DNA of 64,000 nucleotides from Candidatus Nitrosopumilus sp. (GCF_028278985.1 NZ_JANQTA010000031.1:18026-82025), one strand, 5' to 3'; numbered from the stretch's first letter, positions 1 through 8,130 are shown. Made by a program: numbers and translations. The notes: generated by a model not told the origin, from the letters alone.

Positions 1-621
1 AAGCAGACAAGTTACAAACCAAAACTAAAGGAAACCTTACTTGAATTCCGGCTTGCATACCTGATTACTGGTGTTTTAGCCGTGATGTTTGTAGTTCTTG
101 GAACTTTCATCTTTTATGGTTCAGGTGAAGAATTACCAAATAGCAATTCGAGTTTTGCACACAAGGTAGTTACTTTGTACACTCAGACAATAGGGGAATG
201 GAGTTATGTTGTGATTGCAGCTTCGGCATTTTCTGTAATGTTTGGAACCATTATTGCATTGTTTGATGGCTATTCTCGGTCTTTGCAGAGAACAGTTGAG
301 TTAATTTTCTCTAAAAAAGAAGAGAAAATACGCACAAAATTCCGTACATTTTACGTAGTTTTTCTGATAATTCTTTCAATTGGTTCTCTGATAGTTATTT
401 TCCAGTTTGCAGGAAATCTAAAAGAACTAGTTGATTTTGCAACTGTTTTGTCATTTGTTATAGCCCCCATAATTGCAATCTTTAATTTCAGACTAGTTAC
501 AGGAAAATATCTTCCAACAGAGCACCATCCTTCTGTACTTCTAAAAATTCTTAGCTTTGCAGGAATTGTATTTTTGACAGGATTTGCAATTTTCTTTTTG
601 GTCACAAAATTCTTTTCTTGA
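1..621 (+). CDS. NRAMP-family divalent metal transporter, C-terminal part
   Basis: The reading frame is open to the left edge of the window, so only the C-terminal 206 residues are present. The segment is very hydrophobic, with about five membrane spans. It resembles the last third of NRAMP (MntH-type) proton-coupled Mn/Fe importers: a WSY..IAASAFSVMFGT helix, then a GYSRSLQR loop, then helices ending in a short tail. The metal-binding DPGN motif of the family would lie upstream and cannot be checked. Ferritin lies about 3 kb downstream, which fits a metal-handling context but is only suggestive. Confidence 0.7.
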   Translation, partial: KQTSYKPKLKETLLEFRLAYLITGVLAVMFVVLGTFIFYGSGEELPNSNSSFAHKVVTLYTQTIGEWSYVVIAASAFSVMFGTIIALFDGYSRSLQRTVELIFSKKEEKIRTKFRTFYVVFLIILSIGSLIVIFQFAGNLKELVDFATVLSFVIAPIIAIFNFRLVTGKYLPTEHHPSVLLKILSFAGIVFLTGFAIFFLVTKFFS

Positions 622-689
622 CAACTAAAAGGTTAGAAAAATTAAATGAATCTAAAAATATGTTTATTTTCTTGTAATTCTTTCAGACA

Positions 690-1004
690 ATGGATAAAGT
701 TCTAATTTTATTTTTAATAGGTATAGCAGTTGGAATTTTTGTTCCGTATATTGAACACCGTTTTCAATCTCTGCAATTGTCTGATGAACCTTTAACTGCA
801 ATCCAACAAATTTTTGCAACAACTACTCATCTTTGGCACTTGTCTATATCGATACTAGTTCTCATTACTCTTCCTGCCGCAATTTTTAAGAGCATTAGAA
901 GTCGATTGCATAAAAAAGAATTTTATCCCATTCCCTTTATGACGGGTCTCTCATTTGGTTTTACCTTGATGTCTGTTGTAGGGATAATTAGAAGTCATTT
1001 GTGA
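690..1004 (+). CDS. small membrane protein, unknown function
   Basis: This is a 104-residue protein that I do not recognise. It has three hydrophobic stretches, at about residues 3-20, 48-67 and 82-98, separated by short charged loops (EHRFQSLQ, RSRLHKKE). It starts at an ATG 68 nt after the NRAMP-like gene on the same strand and could be cotranscribed with it. Nothing in it points to a catalytic role. Confidence 0.6.
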   Translation: MDKVLILFLIGIAVGIFVPYIEHRFQSLQLSDEPLTAIQQIFATTTHLWHLSISILVLITLPAAIFKSIRSRLHKKEFYPIPFMTGLSFGFTLMSVVGIIRSHL

Positions 1005-1053
1005 TTTGTTGTTGTTCCAAATTCCTTAAATTCAACAAGAATTTCATCTATGT

Positions 1054-2775
1054 GTGAAAATAGTTCTGTTTGCATTAATTCCTGTAATTCTTTCAATGGG
1101 AATTCTACCTGCTTTCTCTTTACAACCTGAAGATATTGAAACTGAATGTAGAGATGGTCAGGTTCTAGTTTTTAGAACAAATAGTATGGATTACATCTGT
1201 ACAAGTCAATCTGCTGCATCTCTTTGGTCTCGTCTTGGAATGGCAGAGATTGTATCTTTTTCTGATGTAAAAATAGAACCTGAAATTCCTGAAACTACCG
1301 AAGATGTAGTGCCTGAAATGCCATCTGAAAGAGATCCTTTGTTAGGTATTGAAACAATTGAAACCCACAAAGGTACTATCACACTAGATCATGATTATCT
1401 GACTCCTGAGTCTGCAGAACTTCTTGATGATGAATTACTATATCTCAGAGCCGTTCAAGTTTATCATCTTGCATTACCTGCAGTAAGTGGTGCTGGAATT
1501 TTTTATGAGCAACATAAAGTAGGTGCAGCTCCTGGTGATGTTGTTTATTGGTCTGACTTTATGAATTCAGAAATTGATTTGCTTACTGGAAACACATCTG
1601 TTTTGTATTTCATGAGTCTGCAAGATCTTTCTGATGGGCCCATTGTAGTCCACATGCCAGAAGGAAATCTTCAGGGACATGCTGATAACATTTACCAACA
1701 AGTAATTACTGATTGGGGAATTGTAGGTCCTAATGAAGGAAAAGAAGCTTATTTCTTATTCCTTCCTCCTGGGTTTGATGGTGAAATTCCATCTATCTTT
1801 AATGATGAAACTGAAAATCATTTTGTTTTCCAATCTGATACAATGCAAATTATTACAATGGCACGTGCATTTGTCAATGCTCCTGATAAAGCAGCTGCTG
1901 AAGATCTAATCACTAAAGTAAATATTTTCAAATTATCTGAACTTGATAATCCTCCCAAAGTCAAATTCATCGATGTAAGCGGTGAGTCTCTAAAACTTTC
2001 ATATCCTACAACTGATGGATATTGGGAATTACTTCATGAAGTTTATTCTAAAGAAACAGTAGTTCGACCTGAAGACAAAAACTTGGTTGGATTGATGCAT
2101 ACTATTGGAATTGTACCTGGAGAACCATTTACTCCTGATGAACACACTAGAGAAATTTTGGATAAAGCCGCAGTAATTGCAAATCTTATGGCCCGCAATA
2201 TTGCGTTTGATTCACCTGTCAAAGAACCCTATCTATTTTGGCCTGACAAAAATTATGAACTTGCCTTTATGACAAAAAATCCTCGATATGAAGATGAACG
2301 AGGAGTAACACAAATTGAACAAAGAATGTCTTTCATGTATCAAGCCATTACCACTGCTGAAGCAATGGTGTTGGAAATGATTGGAAAAGGCTCAAAATAT
2401 GTTGGAACTTATCGTGATTCCAACGATGAGTTCCTTAAGGGCTCAAACTTGTATCACTTGAATATTCCTGCCAATGTTCCAGCTGAAAACTTTTGGTCTA
2501 TTGTAGTATATGATGCAGAAACCCGTTCAATGATTAATAATGGATTACAACCATTACCTGGAATTCGTTCATTAGAATCTGACAAACTGTTGGTAAATGA
2601 AGATGGTTCTTACGATGTCTACTTTGGCCCAGAAACTCCTGAAGGTTATGAAAGTAATTGGATCAAAACCAATGAAGGAGATGGTTTCTTTATCTATATG
2701 AGATTCTATTCTCCAACTGAATTTTATTTTGATAAATCTTGGCAATTACCCGAAGTTGTAAAGATTGAAAATTAG
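1054..2775 (+). CDS. secreted DUF1254/DUF1214 domain protein
   Basis: The 573-residue product begins at a GTG with a signal peptide of about 22 residues (VLFALIPVILSMGILPAFS). Residues of about 95-250 fit DUF1254 and residues of about 400-570 fit DUF1214; these domains usually occur together. Visible marks are VYWSDFMNSE, FFLPPG-like stretches, a central IGIVPGEPF segment and the C-terminal IVVYDAETRSMI and YFGPETPEGYESNWI motifs typical of DUF1214. The family is widespread in secreted proteins and has no firmly established reaction. The next gene starts 11 nt downstream and is probably in the same operon. Confidence 0.85.
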   Translation: MKIVLFALIPVILSMGILPAFSLQPEDIETECRDGQVLVFRTNSMDYICTSQSAASLWSRLGMAEIVSFSDVKIEPEIPETTEDVVPEMPSERDPLLGIETIETHKGTITLDHDYLTPESAELLDDELLYLRAVQVYHLALPAVSGAGIFYEQHKVGAAPGDVVYWSDFMNSEIDLLTGNTSVLYFMSLQDLSDGPIVVHMPEGNLQGHADNIYQQVITDWGIVGPNEGKEAYFLFLPPGFDGEIPSIFNDETENHFVFQSDTMQIITMARAFVNAPDKAAAEDLITKVNIFKLSELDNPPKVKFIDVSGESLKLSYPTTDGYWELLHEVYSKETVVRPEDKNLVGLMHTIGIVPGEPFTPDEHTREILDKAAVIANLMARNIAFDSPVKEPYLFWPDKNYELAFMTKNPRYEDERGVTQIEQRMSFMYQAITTAEAMVLEMIGKGSKYVGTYRDSNDEFLKGSNLYHLNIPANVPAENFWSIVVYDAETRSMINNGLQPLPGIRSLESDKLLVNEDGSYDVYFGPETPEGYESNWIKTNEGDGFFIYMRFYSPTEFYFDKSWQLPEVVKIEN

Positions 2776-2786
2776 GGTATTGTGAA

Positions 2787-3479
2787 ATGAAATCTTTTTC
2801 AATATTTTTGTCTGTTTTACTAATCGCTTCATTTGGTTTTTCATTTTCTGCGTTTGCAAATGATTCTGAAATTCCTGAATGGGTCAAAAATAACGCAAAG
2901 TGGTGGTCTGAAGGAACTATCGGTGAGTCTGATTACATTAGTTCTTTAGAATATCTTATTGTTAATGGAATAATTGATGTTCCTATTCCGATTACCGAAG
3001 TAACTGCTGCACAAACAAAATATTCTGATGAAGAACGTGCACAATCATTTAGAGTAACAATCTCAAATATCGTTGAACCCTTACCTGTCCATTATTTTGA
3101 AAAATTTGAATTATCCACCTCTCAACCAGGTGATGCTGATGATCCTAGAGGCAGAATGTATGATTTTCGAGATACATCCCCTAAATTCTTTCTAGAATCA
3201 CTTCCAAGTGCTGATAAACGAGGATTTTATGCATTTGTTGCAGATTGGATGGATAGGGGAGATTCACTAAATGAATTTGATATTGATGTTGATGTTCTTG
3301 ATGGTCAAAGCAATGTAATTCAAACATGGGAATTCGAAAAATGTGAAATTACTAGTTATGGAACTTATCTGCAAGATACTACATTCATCTATCAGTTTTC
3401 AGGAATTCAGGATTCAGAAATTCGAGACAGAACAAATTTTGAATGCGTAGGAGTTCATTTATCTTCTCCTGAATCTTAG
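2787..3479 (+). CDS. secreted protein with thaumarchaeal WVKNNAKWW motif
   Basis: This 230-residue protein starts with a clear signal peptide (ISIFLSVLLIASFGFSF-like, cut near residue 24). Directly after it comes IPEWVKNNAKWWSEG followed by SDYISSLEYLIVNGII. I know this short helical module from many secreted thaumarchaeal proteins, and its role is unknown. The remaining 150 residues form an acidic, probably beta-rich domain with two Cys near the C-terminus (KCEITSY, FECVG) that could form a disulfide. It follows the DUF1254/DUF1214 gene by 11 nt, so the two may act together outside the membrane. Confidence 0.7.
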   Translation: MKSFSIFLSVLLIASFGFSFSAFANDSEIPEWVKNNAKWWSEGTIGESDYISSLEYLIVNGIIDVPIPITEVTAAQTKYSDEERAQSFRVTISNIVEPLPVHYFEKFELSTSQPGDADDPRGRMYDFRDTSPKFFLESLPSADKRGFYAFVADWMDRGDSLNEFDIDVDVLDGQSNVIQTWEFEKCEITSYGTYLQDTTFIYQFSGIQDSEIRDRTNFECVGVHLSSPES

Positions 3480-3482
3480 ATA

Positions 3483-3489
3483 TTTTTTT
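3483..3489 (+). terminator. oligo-T terminator after secreted-protein gene
   Basis: Seven consecutive T residues follow the TAG stop at 3477-3479 by three bases. Archaeal RNA polymerase terminates at such U-tracts without needing a hairpin, so this probably ends the DUF1254/DUF1214 operon before the ferritin promoter. Confidence 0.5.
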
Positions 3490-3492
3490 GAA

Positions 3493-3510
3493 TTAGATTT
3501 GCCTAATTAG
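3493..3510 (+). promoter_or_regulatory. DtxR/IdeR-like box upstream of ferritin
   Basis: TTAGATTTGCCTAA (3493-3506), continued by TTAG, matches 12 of the first 14 positions of the classical DtxR/IdeR operator TTAGGTTAGCCTAA. A second CCTAA half-site occurs at 3516-3520. The box sits upstream of a TTTTTAATTG TATA-like element (3532-3541), which is about 26 nt before the ferritin ATG. A metal-dependent repressor or activator acting on ferritin is a reasonable inference. No DtxR-family gene is visible in this window. Confidence 0.45.
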
Positions 3511-3562
3511 ACGATCCTAATTTTCGCAAGTCTTTTTAATTGAAATTGATATTCATATTACA

Positions 3563-4075
3563 ATGAGAATTTCACCAAAAATGAAAAAAGCAATCAATGA
3601 TCAAATTGCCATGGAGTATGGAGCATCAAGCACATACATGGCAATGGCTTCTTGGTGTGAGGTGACAGGTTACCATGGTGGTGCAAGTTACTTTTATGCA
3701 CAATCAACTGAAGAGCGTGATCATATGCTAAAGTTTGTAAAATATCTAAATGATATTGGAGCTACTGCAACAATTCCTACTGTAAAAGCTCCTGCAAGTT
3801 CTTACAAATCATTAGAGGGTTTAATCAAAACCGCATTAAAAAATGAACAAGCTGTTACTAAAGCAATTCATAAAATTGTAGACCTTGCACACAAAGAAAA
3901 AGATCATTGTAGCTATGCATTCTTAGAGTGGTTCGTAAATGAACAAGTCCAAGAAGAAACAAAGTTTGAGGATCTATTGCAAAAATTTGATCTTATTGGA
4001 AGAGACAAATTGGCAATAAATGAAATTGACAAAATTTTGGCCTCTCAAGCTGGTGCTACAGATTCTGCAGCATAG
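3563..4075 (+). CDS. ftnA: ferritin
   Basis: The protein is 170 residues, the usual length of a prokaryotic ferritin, and stores iron by oxidising Fe(II) at a di-iron ferroxidase centre. Ligands are visible in order: E18 in the QIAMEYGAS helix, then E50/E51 and H54 in STEERDHM, then the later E and Q residues in LKNEQAV and NEQVQEETKFEDLL. The N-terminal ISPKMKKAINDQI segment is typical of bacterial-type FtnA. It is a single gene with its own promoter and a T8 tract after the stop. Confidence 0.93.
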   Translation: MRISPKMKKAINDQIAMEYGASSTYMAMASWCEVTGYHGGASYFYAQSTEERDHMLKFVKYLNDIGATATIPTVKAPASSYKSLEGLIKTALKNEQAVTKAIHKIVDLAHKEKDHCSYAFLEWFVNEQVQEETKFEDLLQKFDLIGRDKLAINEIDKILASQAGATDSAA

Positions 4076-4095
4076 ACTCTAGTCTGCTGATTTAC

Positions 4096-4103
4096 TTTTT
4101 TTT
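4096..4103 (+). terminator. oligo-T terminator after ferritin
   Basis: A run of eight T residues 20 nt after the ferritin stop codon is a good archaeal termination signal. A second T-rich stretch (4110-4116) follows before the convergent gene ends at 4128. Confidence 0.55.
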
Positions 4104-4127
4104 CACTTTATTTTTGAAAATAAAGAA

Positions 4128-4679
4128 TTATTGAATTGTGAATTTTGTTCCTAGGGTTTTACCCATTACCTGAAGAGCGTATCTGCAGACATTGGAATTC
4201 AGTGTAAAAAATCCTCTAAATTTACCATCTTCAAATTCTTCAGCAATAAGACCAAATGGGCCATAAGGACCTCTGGTAATCACTGTCCAAACATTTGCAA
4301 GATTGGTATTTTTACAACTCAAAAATTTGGCATTTGGGATTAATTCCTTGTTTGGTATTGATTTATCATAATCTGCAACTATCCAAAGTTTTGGAATTTC
4401 TTTTGCCATAACTTGATATCTCTTCTTTACAAAAGAAAATCTTGCAATTTTCTCAAAGGTTGCAAGCAATGGTTCATTGTGCTCTTGAGCATACTTCTCA
4501 ATCATTTTACTAAGATTGTACAAAGGCTTTCTTTCTGCAACAAAATTGTGATAACCTGCATCTATGAATTGTTCTAATTTCCATTTGGGGAGATTGGAGT
4601 TATCTAAATTGTGCCATTCTTCAAGCTGTGGGAACTCTTCCCAGACTTGATTCACAAAATGTGTGTAGGGATTATCCAT
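4128..4679 (-). CDS. DICT-like sensory domain protein
   Basis: The 183-residue soluble protein is a clear paralogue of the product at 25228-25815. Both share an L..LS..IE.....EPL(L/V)ATFE block, a V..RY....(K/R)(E/D)IPK.WI(V/I) block, a TN(L)...W...(S/T)(R/K)..(Y/N)G.FGL(I/V)AE block and a RGFF(T) block near the end. The pattern (aromatic-rich start, LATFE, RY..LA, LIAE...FRGFFT) resembles the DICT domain, a presumed ligand-sensing module of diguanylate cyclases and two-component proteins. There is no attached output domain. The DICT assignment is moderate; the paralogy is certain. Confidence 0.55.
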   Translation of the reverse strand: MDNPYTHFVNQVWEEFPQLEEWHNLDNSNLPKWKLEQFIDAGYHNFVAERKPLYNLSKMIEKYAQEHNEPLLATFEKIARFSFVKKRYQVMAKEIPKLWIVADYDKSIPNKELIPNAKFLSCKNTNLANVWTVITRGPYGPFGLIAEEFEDGKFRGFFTLNSNVCRYALQVMGKTLGTKFTIQ

Positions 4680-4782
4680 AAGTGATTTTTCATTTTACAA
4701 AATATAAGGAAAGTATTTTTTTGGTAACTAGTGCCAATACTACATCATCCCTTTTATTCAATTCTTTCATAATTTATTCTGT

Positions 4783-5187
4783 ATGACAAGATATGAAAAA
4801 TTGCTTGACATGTTAATGGACTTTAACAATACAATTCGATTTGCTGCAATAAGTGACACCTCTGGAAAAATTTTGTGGCATTCAAAAAGAAATGATGTAG
4901 AAATTAAAATTCCTCTTTCAGAAACTAAAAAAACACTAGTTCGTGAGGCTGATGAGTGGGTAGAACGATGCAAACTAGAGGAAAAAAATAATCTTGGTAG
5001 GGCAATGTATCACATTACATCATTCAAAAAAATTAAACGAATTACAATTCCAATTGATGCATTTCATTTGTTACTGATCAGTGTTGACAATGAGCCGCTA
5101 AAAAAATCCAAGAAGAAAAGTTATGGAAGACTAGTTGAGATGGGAAAGATAATGTCTATTGTGGATTTTGTAAATACATTTGAATGA
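4783..5187 (+). CDS. small sensor-like protein, paralogue A
   Basis: This 134-residue soluble protein is the first of three paralogues in the window (others at 5245-5643 and 19482-19862). Shared features are an N-terminal helix, TIRFAAISD.SGKILW-type strands, an R..V segment, a central helix, KKIKRITIPI, and a C-terminal KIMSIVDFV. The alternation of strands and helices suggests a profilin/roadblock- or PAS-like single domain. It may belong to the archaeal DUF6659 group, but I am not sure of that label. The next paralogue lies 57 nt downstream, consistent with tandem duplication. Confidence 0.7.
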   Translation: MTRYEKLLDMLMDFNNTIRFAAISDTSGKILWHSKRNDVEIKIPLSETKKTLVREADEWVERCKLEEKNNLGRAMYHITSFKKIKRITIPIDAFHLLLISVDNEPLKKSKKKSYGRLVEMGKIMSIVDFVNTFE

Positions 5188-5244
5188 GTTGGCACTATAT
5201 GAAAAATCTCAAATCCTTATTACTGAAAATGCCGGTGAGTCATT

Positions 5245-5643
5245 ATGGATAAGAATGAAAAACTTTTGAATATGATTATGGACTTTAACAAGTCAGTTAG
5301 ATTTGCTGCAATATGCAATGACCAAGGTGAAATTCTTTGGAACAGCCAAAGAGAAGGTGTAAAAAATATCGTTCCCTTGGATGAAACAAAAAAAGCTATC
5401 AAAAGAACTATTGATGCTTGGGAGGAAAACTCTAAAATTTCAAACCAAGTTGGCTCTGGATTATACTCGATTGCATCCTATGAAAAAATTAAGCGTGTAA
5501 GTATTCCTTTGGGTCGTGGACACGTATTGTTTCTAAGTATTGATAATACCGCAAAGAAAAGTTCAAAGACAAAAAATTATGGAAATATTGCCGATATGGG
5601 TCATATTTTGTCGATTGTTGATTTTATAAAATCTCAAAAATAG
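5245..5643 (+). CDS. small sensor-like protein, paralogue B
   Basis: The 132-residue product aligns end to end with its upstream neighbour: KNEKLLNMIMDFN, SVRFAAICN, GEILW, SQREGV, YEKIKRVSIPLG and HILSIVDFI all have counterparts. A TATA-like TTATTA lies about 27 nt before the ATG, so it can be transcribed on its own. No catalytic residues stand out; it most likely binds a ligand or a partner protein. Confidence 0.7.
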   Translation: MDKNEKLLNMIMDFNKSVRFAAICNDQGEILWNSQREGVKNIVPLDETKKAIKRTIDAWEENSKISNQVGSGLYSIASYEKIKRVSIPLGRGHVLFLSIDNTAKKSSKTKNYGNIADMGHILSIVDFIKSQK

Positions 5644-5683
5644 TTTCAAGTAGATCTAGTTGATATTTTGAGGGTGATGATTT

Positions 5684-6598
5684 TTGGTTGATAACAAATC
5701 CGTTTTAGTCACAGGAGCCACGGGCTTTATTGGAACTAGACTAGTATCCACACTTACTGAGAAAGGATATTCTGTATCTGCCTTGGTGAGAAATGGTAGG
5801 CATACAAAAGTAAAGACAAAGGAAATTGTTGGGGACCTTACCAGCGACACTCTGCATTTTGATGATTGTTTTGATTGTGTGTTTCATTTGGCTTCATGCA
5901 CTCCATTAGAAAAAAATGCCAAAGTACTGGAAAATGTGAACCTTACAGGCACAAAAAATCTCTTTAATGCAATTAATGGCAAAACAAAGTCTTTGATTTA
6001 TGTCTCTGGTTTAGGGGTATTTGGAGAACCAGGAGATAAAATCATTGACGAGTCTCACCCTCAAAATCCTAATACCAAATTTGTTGACATTAGATTGAAA
6101 GCAGAAAATTTCTTAAGAGAAAAGTGCCAGCAAAATGGAATTAATTTTTCAGTTGTATATTTTGGAGACGTTTATGGTTCAGAGGGCTGGTTTTCAGATA
6201 TTCTTGCAAAAAGATTACAAAAAAAATCATTCAGAGTACCAGGTGGAGGAAAATATTTCAAGGGATTTGTTAATGTGGATGACGCTGTTGGTAGTATGAT
6301 TGCAATTTATGAAAAAGAATCATTTGGAGAATCATTTATTGTTGCTGATTCTTCTCCTGTCTTTTTCAAAGATTTTGTAAATTATACTGCAGATCAATTG
6401 GGACAAAAACACCCTGGCAGCGTTCCTGTTTTTCTTGCAAAAGCAGCATTGGGTTCGGATTTAATTAAACTTCTAACAACATCCATGAAGGTTTCAAACA
6501 AAAAAATTTCAGAAATTTATTCTTTCAAATTTCCTTCTTACAAAGAAGGAATTCCAAAAGTAATTTCAGAAATGAAAGAAAAAAATATCTTACTATGA
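5684..6598 (+). CDS. NAD-dependent epimerase/dehydratase-like protein, atypical
   Basis: The start is a TTG preceded by a good ribosome site (GAGGGTGATG, 5670-5679). The 304-residue product is an extended short-chain dehydrogenase of the NAD-dependent epimerase family. It has the Rossmann glycine motif GATGFIG (residues 11-17), VFHLAS and LIYVSGLGVFG. The family's catalytic YxxxK is changed: K139 is kept in DIRLKAENFL, but the Tyr position holds D135. The enzyme may have lost classical dehydrogenase chemistry or may use NAD(P) structurally. A T8 tract (6599-6606) directly follows the stop. Confidence 0.82.
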   Translation: MVDNKSVLVTGATGFIGTRLVSTLTEKGYSVSALVRNGRHTKVKTKEIVGDLTSDTLHFDDCFDCVFHLASCTPLEKNAKVLENVNLTGTKNLFNAINGKTKSLIYVSGLGVFGEPGDKIIDESHPQNPNTKFVDIRLKAENFLREKCQQNGINFSVVYFGDVYGSEGWFSDILAKRLQKKSFRVPGGGKYFKGFVNVDDAVGSMIAIYEKESFGESFIVADSSPVFFKDFVNYTADQLGQKHPGSVPVFLAKAALGSDLIKLLTTSMKVSNKKISEIYSFKFPSYKEGIPKVISEMKEKNILL

Positions 6599-6606
6599 TT
6601 TTTTTT
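6599..6606 (+). terminator. oligo-T terminator after epimerase-like gene
   Basis: Eight T residues begin immediately after the TGA stop of the epimerase-like gene. This is a simple archaeal U-tract terminator. Confidence 0.5.
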
Positions 6607-6660
6607 GATCTTTAAGATATTTTAAAAAATAATTAATATCCCATTATTTTTAATCACTTC

Positions 6661-6993
6661 ATGACTGTTACAGTAACAAGAAAACCTGGAGGAATTACAC
6701 AATTATTCAATACTGAAACAGGCCGTGTTACCTACAAATGCAAGGCAGATTCTGCATTTATGCTCATTGAGGCCTTTGGTGGAATTGTAAAATTCAATCA
6801 AAAAGGTGCAATTGCAACAGTTACAGGCCACATTACAGCACTAGAGTCTTGTGATGTTCTCAAAAAAGGTCATCCTGACTACAAAGAAGCACTAACTGCA
6901 ATAGTCGCTGCTCACAAAGAATTTGCACAACAGGCTTCAGATTCCTGTCAAAACGAAATCAAAGAATTAGAAAACAAACTATCTGGTCTCTAG
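6661..6993 (+). CDS. conserved-looking small soluble protein
   Basis: The 110-residue protein is not one I recognise. The first half looks beta-rich (TVTVTRKPGG, TGRVTYKCKAD, GAIATVTGHITALESC) with two Cys, and the second half is a long helix (KEALTAIVAAHKEFAQQ...ELENKLSGL). It has no signal peptide or membrane span. It ends in a 4-nt overlap with a convergent Cys-rich microprotein gene. Confidence 0.6.
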   Translation: MTVTVTRKPGGITQLFNTETGRVTYKCKADSAFMLIEAFGGIVKFNQKGAIATVTGHITALESCDVLKKGHPDYKEALTAIVAAHKEFAQQASDSCQNEIKELENKLSGL

Positions 6994-7100
6994 GTTTCAA
7001 ATTTTTCACATTTGCATCCTCTTACAATGCATTTCCCATTTCCATCAAGATGAACTGAACTGTCATGATAACATCCAGTTTTTCTATTACTGCATTTCAT
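6990..7100 (-). CDS. Cys-rich microprotein, 36 residues
   Basis: The frame begins MKCSNRKTGCYH and ends RGCKCEKFET, with five Cys and two His in 36 residues. This suggests a single bound metal ion or disulfides. Its ATG overlaps the stop of the upstream microprotein gene (7097-7231) in an ATGA arrangement, typical of translational coupling, which is the main reason to believe it. It is below the usual length cutoff for gene calling. Confidence 0.5.
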   Translation of the reverse strand: MKCSNRKTGCYHDSSVHLDGNGKCIVRGCKCEKFET

Positions 7101-7231
7101 AAACTACTCATTTCCGAATCTTTTTTTCTAGGAGGATCGTGCACTTTTCCTATATGTAATGCCAACTCTATAACATCTGAGCCAAAATCCAAACCACAAT
7201 ATGCACATTGAAATTTGTACTGGCTTGACAT
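7097..7231 (-). CDS. small C2H2-type zinc-finger protein, 44 residues
   Basis: The product contains YKFQCAYCGLDF followed by ALHIGKVH, a C-x2-C ... H-x4-H arrangement close to a C2H2 finger and similar in style to the fingers at 59026-59394 and 59735-59932. A basic tail (DPPRKKDSE) follows. The stop overlaps the start of the next microprotein (ATGA). Role unknown; nucleic-acid or protein binding is plausible. Confidence 0.6.
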   Translation of the reverse strand: MSSQYKFQCAYCGLDFGSDVIELALHIGKVHDPPRKKDSEMSSL

Positions 7232-7276
7232 GCGTTTTTGTTTTTTTACAATATTAAATAAATTTAATCTAATTTT

Positions 7277-7450
7277 TTATCCATAAATTATGCAATGCTC
7301 ACATTCACAATTATCTTGTTTTTTTGCTTTCTGCAAACAATTTTTGTGTTGTCCAGCTTGACATTGAACACAAATTTCTTCTAAATTTTCAACATCGGTA
7401 TATTTTTTTGATTGATCAAATCCAAATCCGCCATCCTGTGGTCCAACCAT
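7277..7450 (-). CDS. Cys-rich microprotein, 57 residues
   Basis: This frame starts MVGPQDGGFGFDQSKKY and then carries ICVQCQAGQHKNC and DNCECEHCIIYG. That is six Cys and two His arranged as C-x2-C, H-x2-C and C-x-C-x2-C. It looks like a compact zinc-binding protein. It lies just upstream of the zinc-finger gene on the same strand, so the three could form one transcript. Confidence 0.55.
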   Translation of the reverse strand: MVGPQDGGFGFDQSKKYTDVENLEEICVQCQAGQHKNCLQKAKKQDNCECEHCIIYG

Positions 7451-7481
7451 GTATTTACAGCATTTATGGACTATTTTTACT

Positions 7482-7847
7482 TTAATTGATAGAATCTGTA
7501 ATTGTCTTCATTAGTTCTGTCTTATGTGTCTCTATTATTCCTCTGATCTCAAAAGTATCAACATATCCACCAGCTGATGCTCTTGTTGCCTTTAGTAAAT
7601 AATGCAATGCACCTTCTTCAATTTTTCCAACATAATACCCGTAAAGAAAATCAATTTCATTTTCACATTTCCAAATTTGTTTGACGTTTGGAAAAGTTTG
7701 TTTTATTTCAGTTGGAATCTCTTGAATTCTTCGTGAAATGTATTGGTCTAGTGATTTTCTAATTGAAGAGTCTTGTAACACTGCAAAGTAAATCTGATAG
7801 CTTGTTTTTAGTCCTTGTCTTCCTTGTGGTCTTCTGGCTTGTCCCAC
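7482..7847 (-). CDS. conserved-looking protein, unknown; start uncertain
   Basis: The ATG at 7847 gives 121 residues, but its first codons overlap the end of the upstream small gene (7808-7948) and are rich in R/Q/G (GQARRPQGRQG), as expected from a shadow of that gene. A GTG at 7781 would give 99 residues starting VLQDSSIRKSLDQYI. The body reads as a soluble alpha/beta protein (WKCENEIDFLYGYYVGKIEEGALHY). I do not recognise the family. Confidence 0.55.
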   Translation of the reverse strand: MGQARRPQGRQGLKTSYQIYFAVLQDSSIRKSLDQYISRRIQEIPTEIKQTFPNVKQIWKCENEIDFLYGYYVGKIEEGALHYLLKATRASAGGYVDTFEIRGIIETHKTELMKTITDSIN

Positions 7848-7948
7848 ATGTGCATAGTTCCTCGAATCATAAATGAACCAACAATTATTGCCACTAGTCC
7901 GCCTATGATGAATACAAAGAATTTGCCTACATCTTTGATACTTGCCAT
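7808..7948 (-). CDS. single-span microprotein, 46 residues
   Basis: The peptide begins MASIKDVGKF, has one membrane span (VFIIGGLVAIIVGSF) and ends in a charged tail (WDKPEDHKEDKD). The polarity looks like a small anchored protein with an acidic/basic soluble tail. The gene was read directly from the minus strand. No homologue comes to mind. Confidence 0.55.
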   Translation of the reverse strand: MASIKDVGKFFVFIIGGLVAIIVGSFMIRGTMHMWDKPEDHKEDKD

Positions 7949-8031
7949 TACTTGTTATCTATGTCTAATCTAATTATAATTGTCTGAATGATTCAATTAG
8001 ATTCAATAGTAGGTTTGAAAAAATTTCTTTA

Positions 8032-8130
8032 ATGTCTAAAATCAAACAAATTGCCGCATGGGTGGCAATTATTGGTGGTGGGATAGGGTTTTTCTTCTTC
8101 TCTCAGTTTATGGCTGAAGTCATGCGTTAG
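8032..8130 (+). CDS. single-span microprotein, 32 residues
   Basis: A 33-codon frame encodes MSKIKQIAAW, a hydrophobic run (VAIIGGGIGFFFFSQF) and MAEVMR. It has a basic N-terminus and one membrane helix, like several other tiny proteins in this window. The only other support is that it fills an otherwise empty gap. Confidence 0.45.
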   Translation: MSKIKQIAAWVAIIGGGIGFFFFSQFMAEVMR

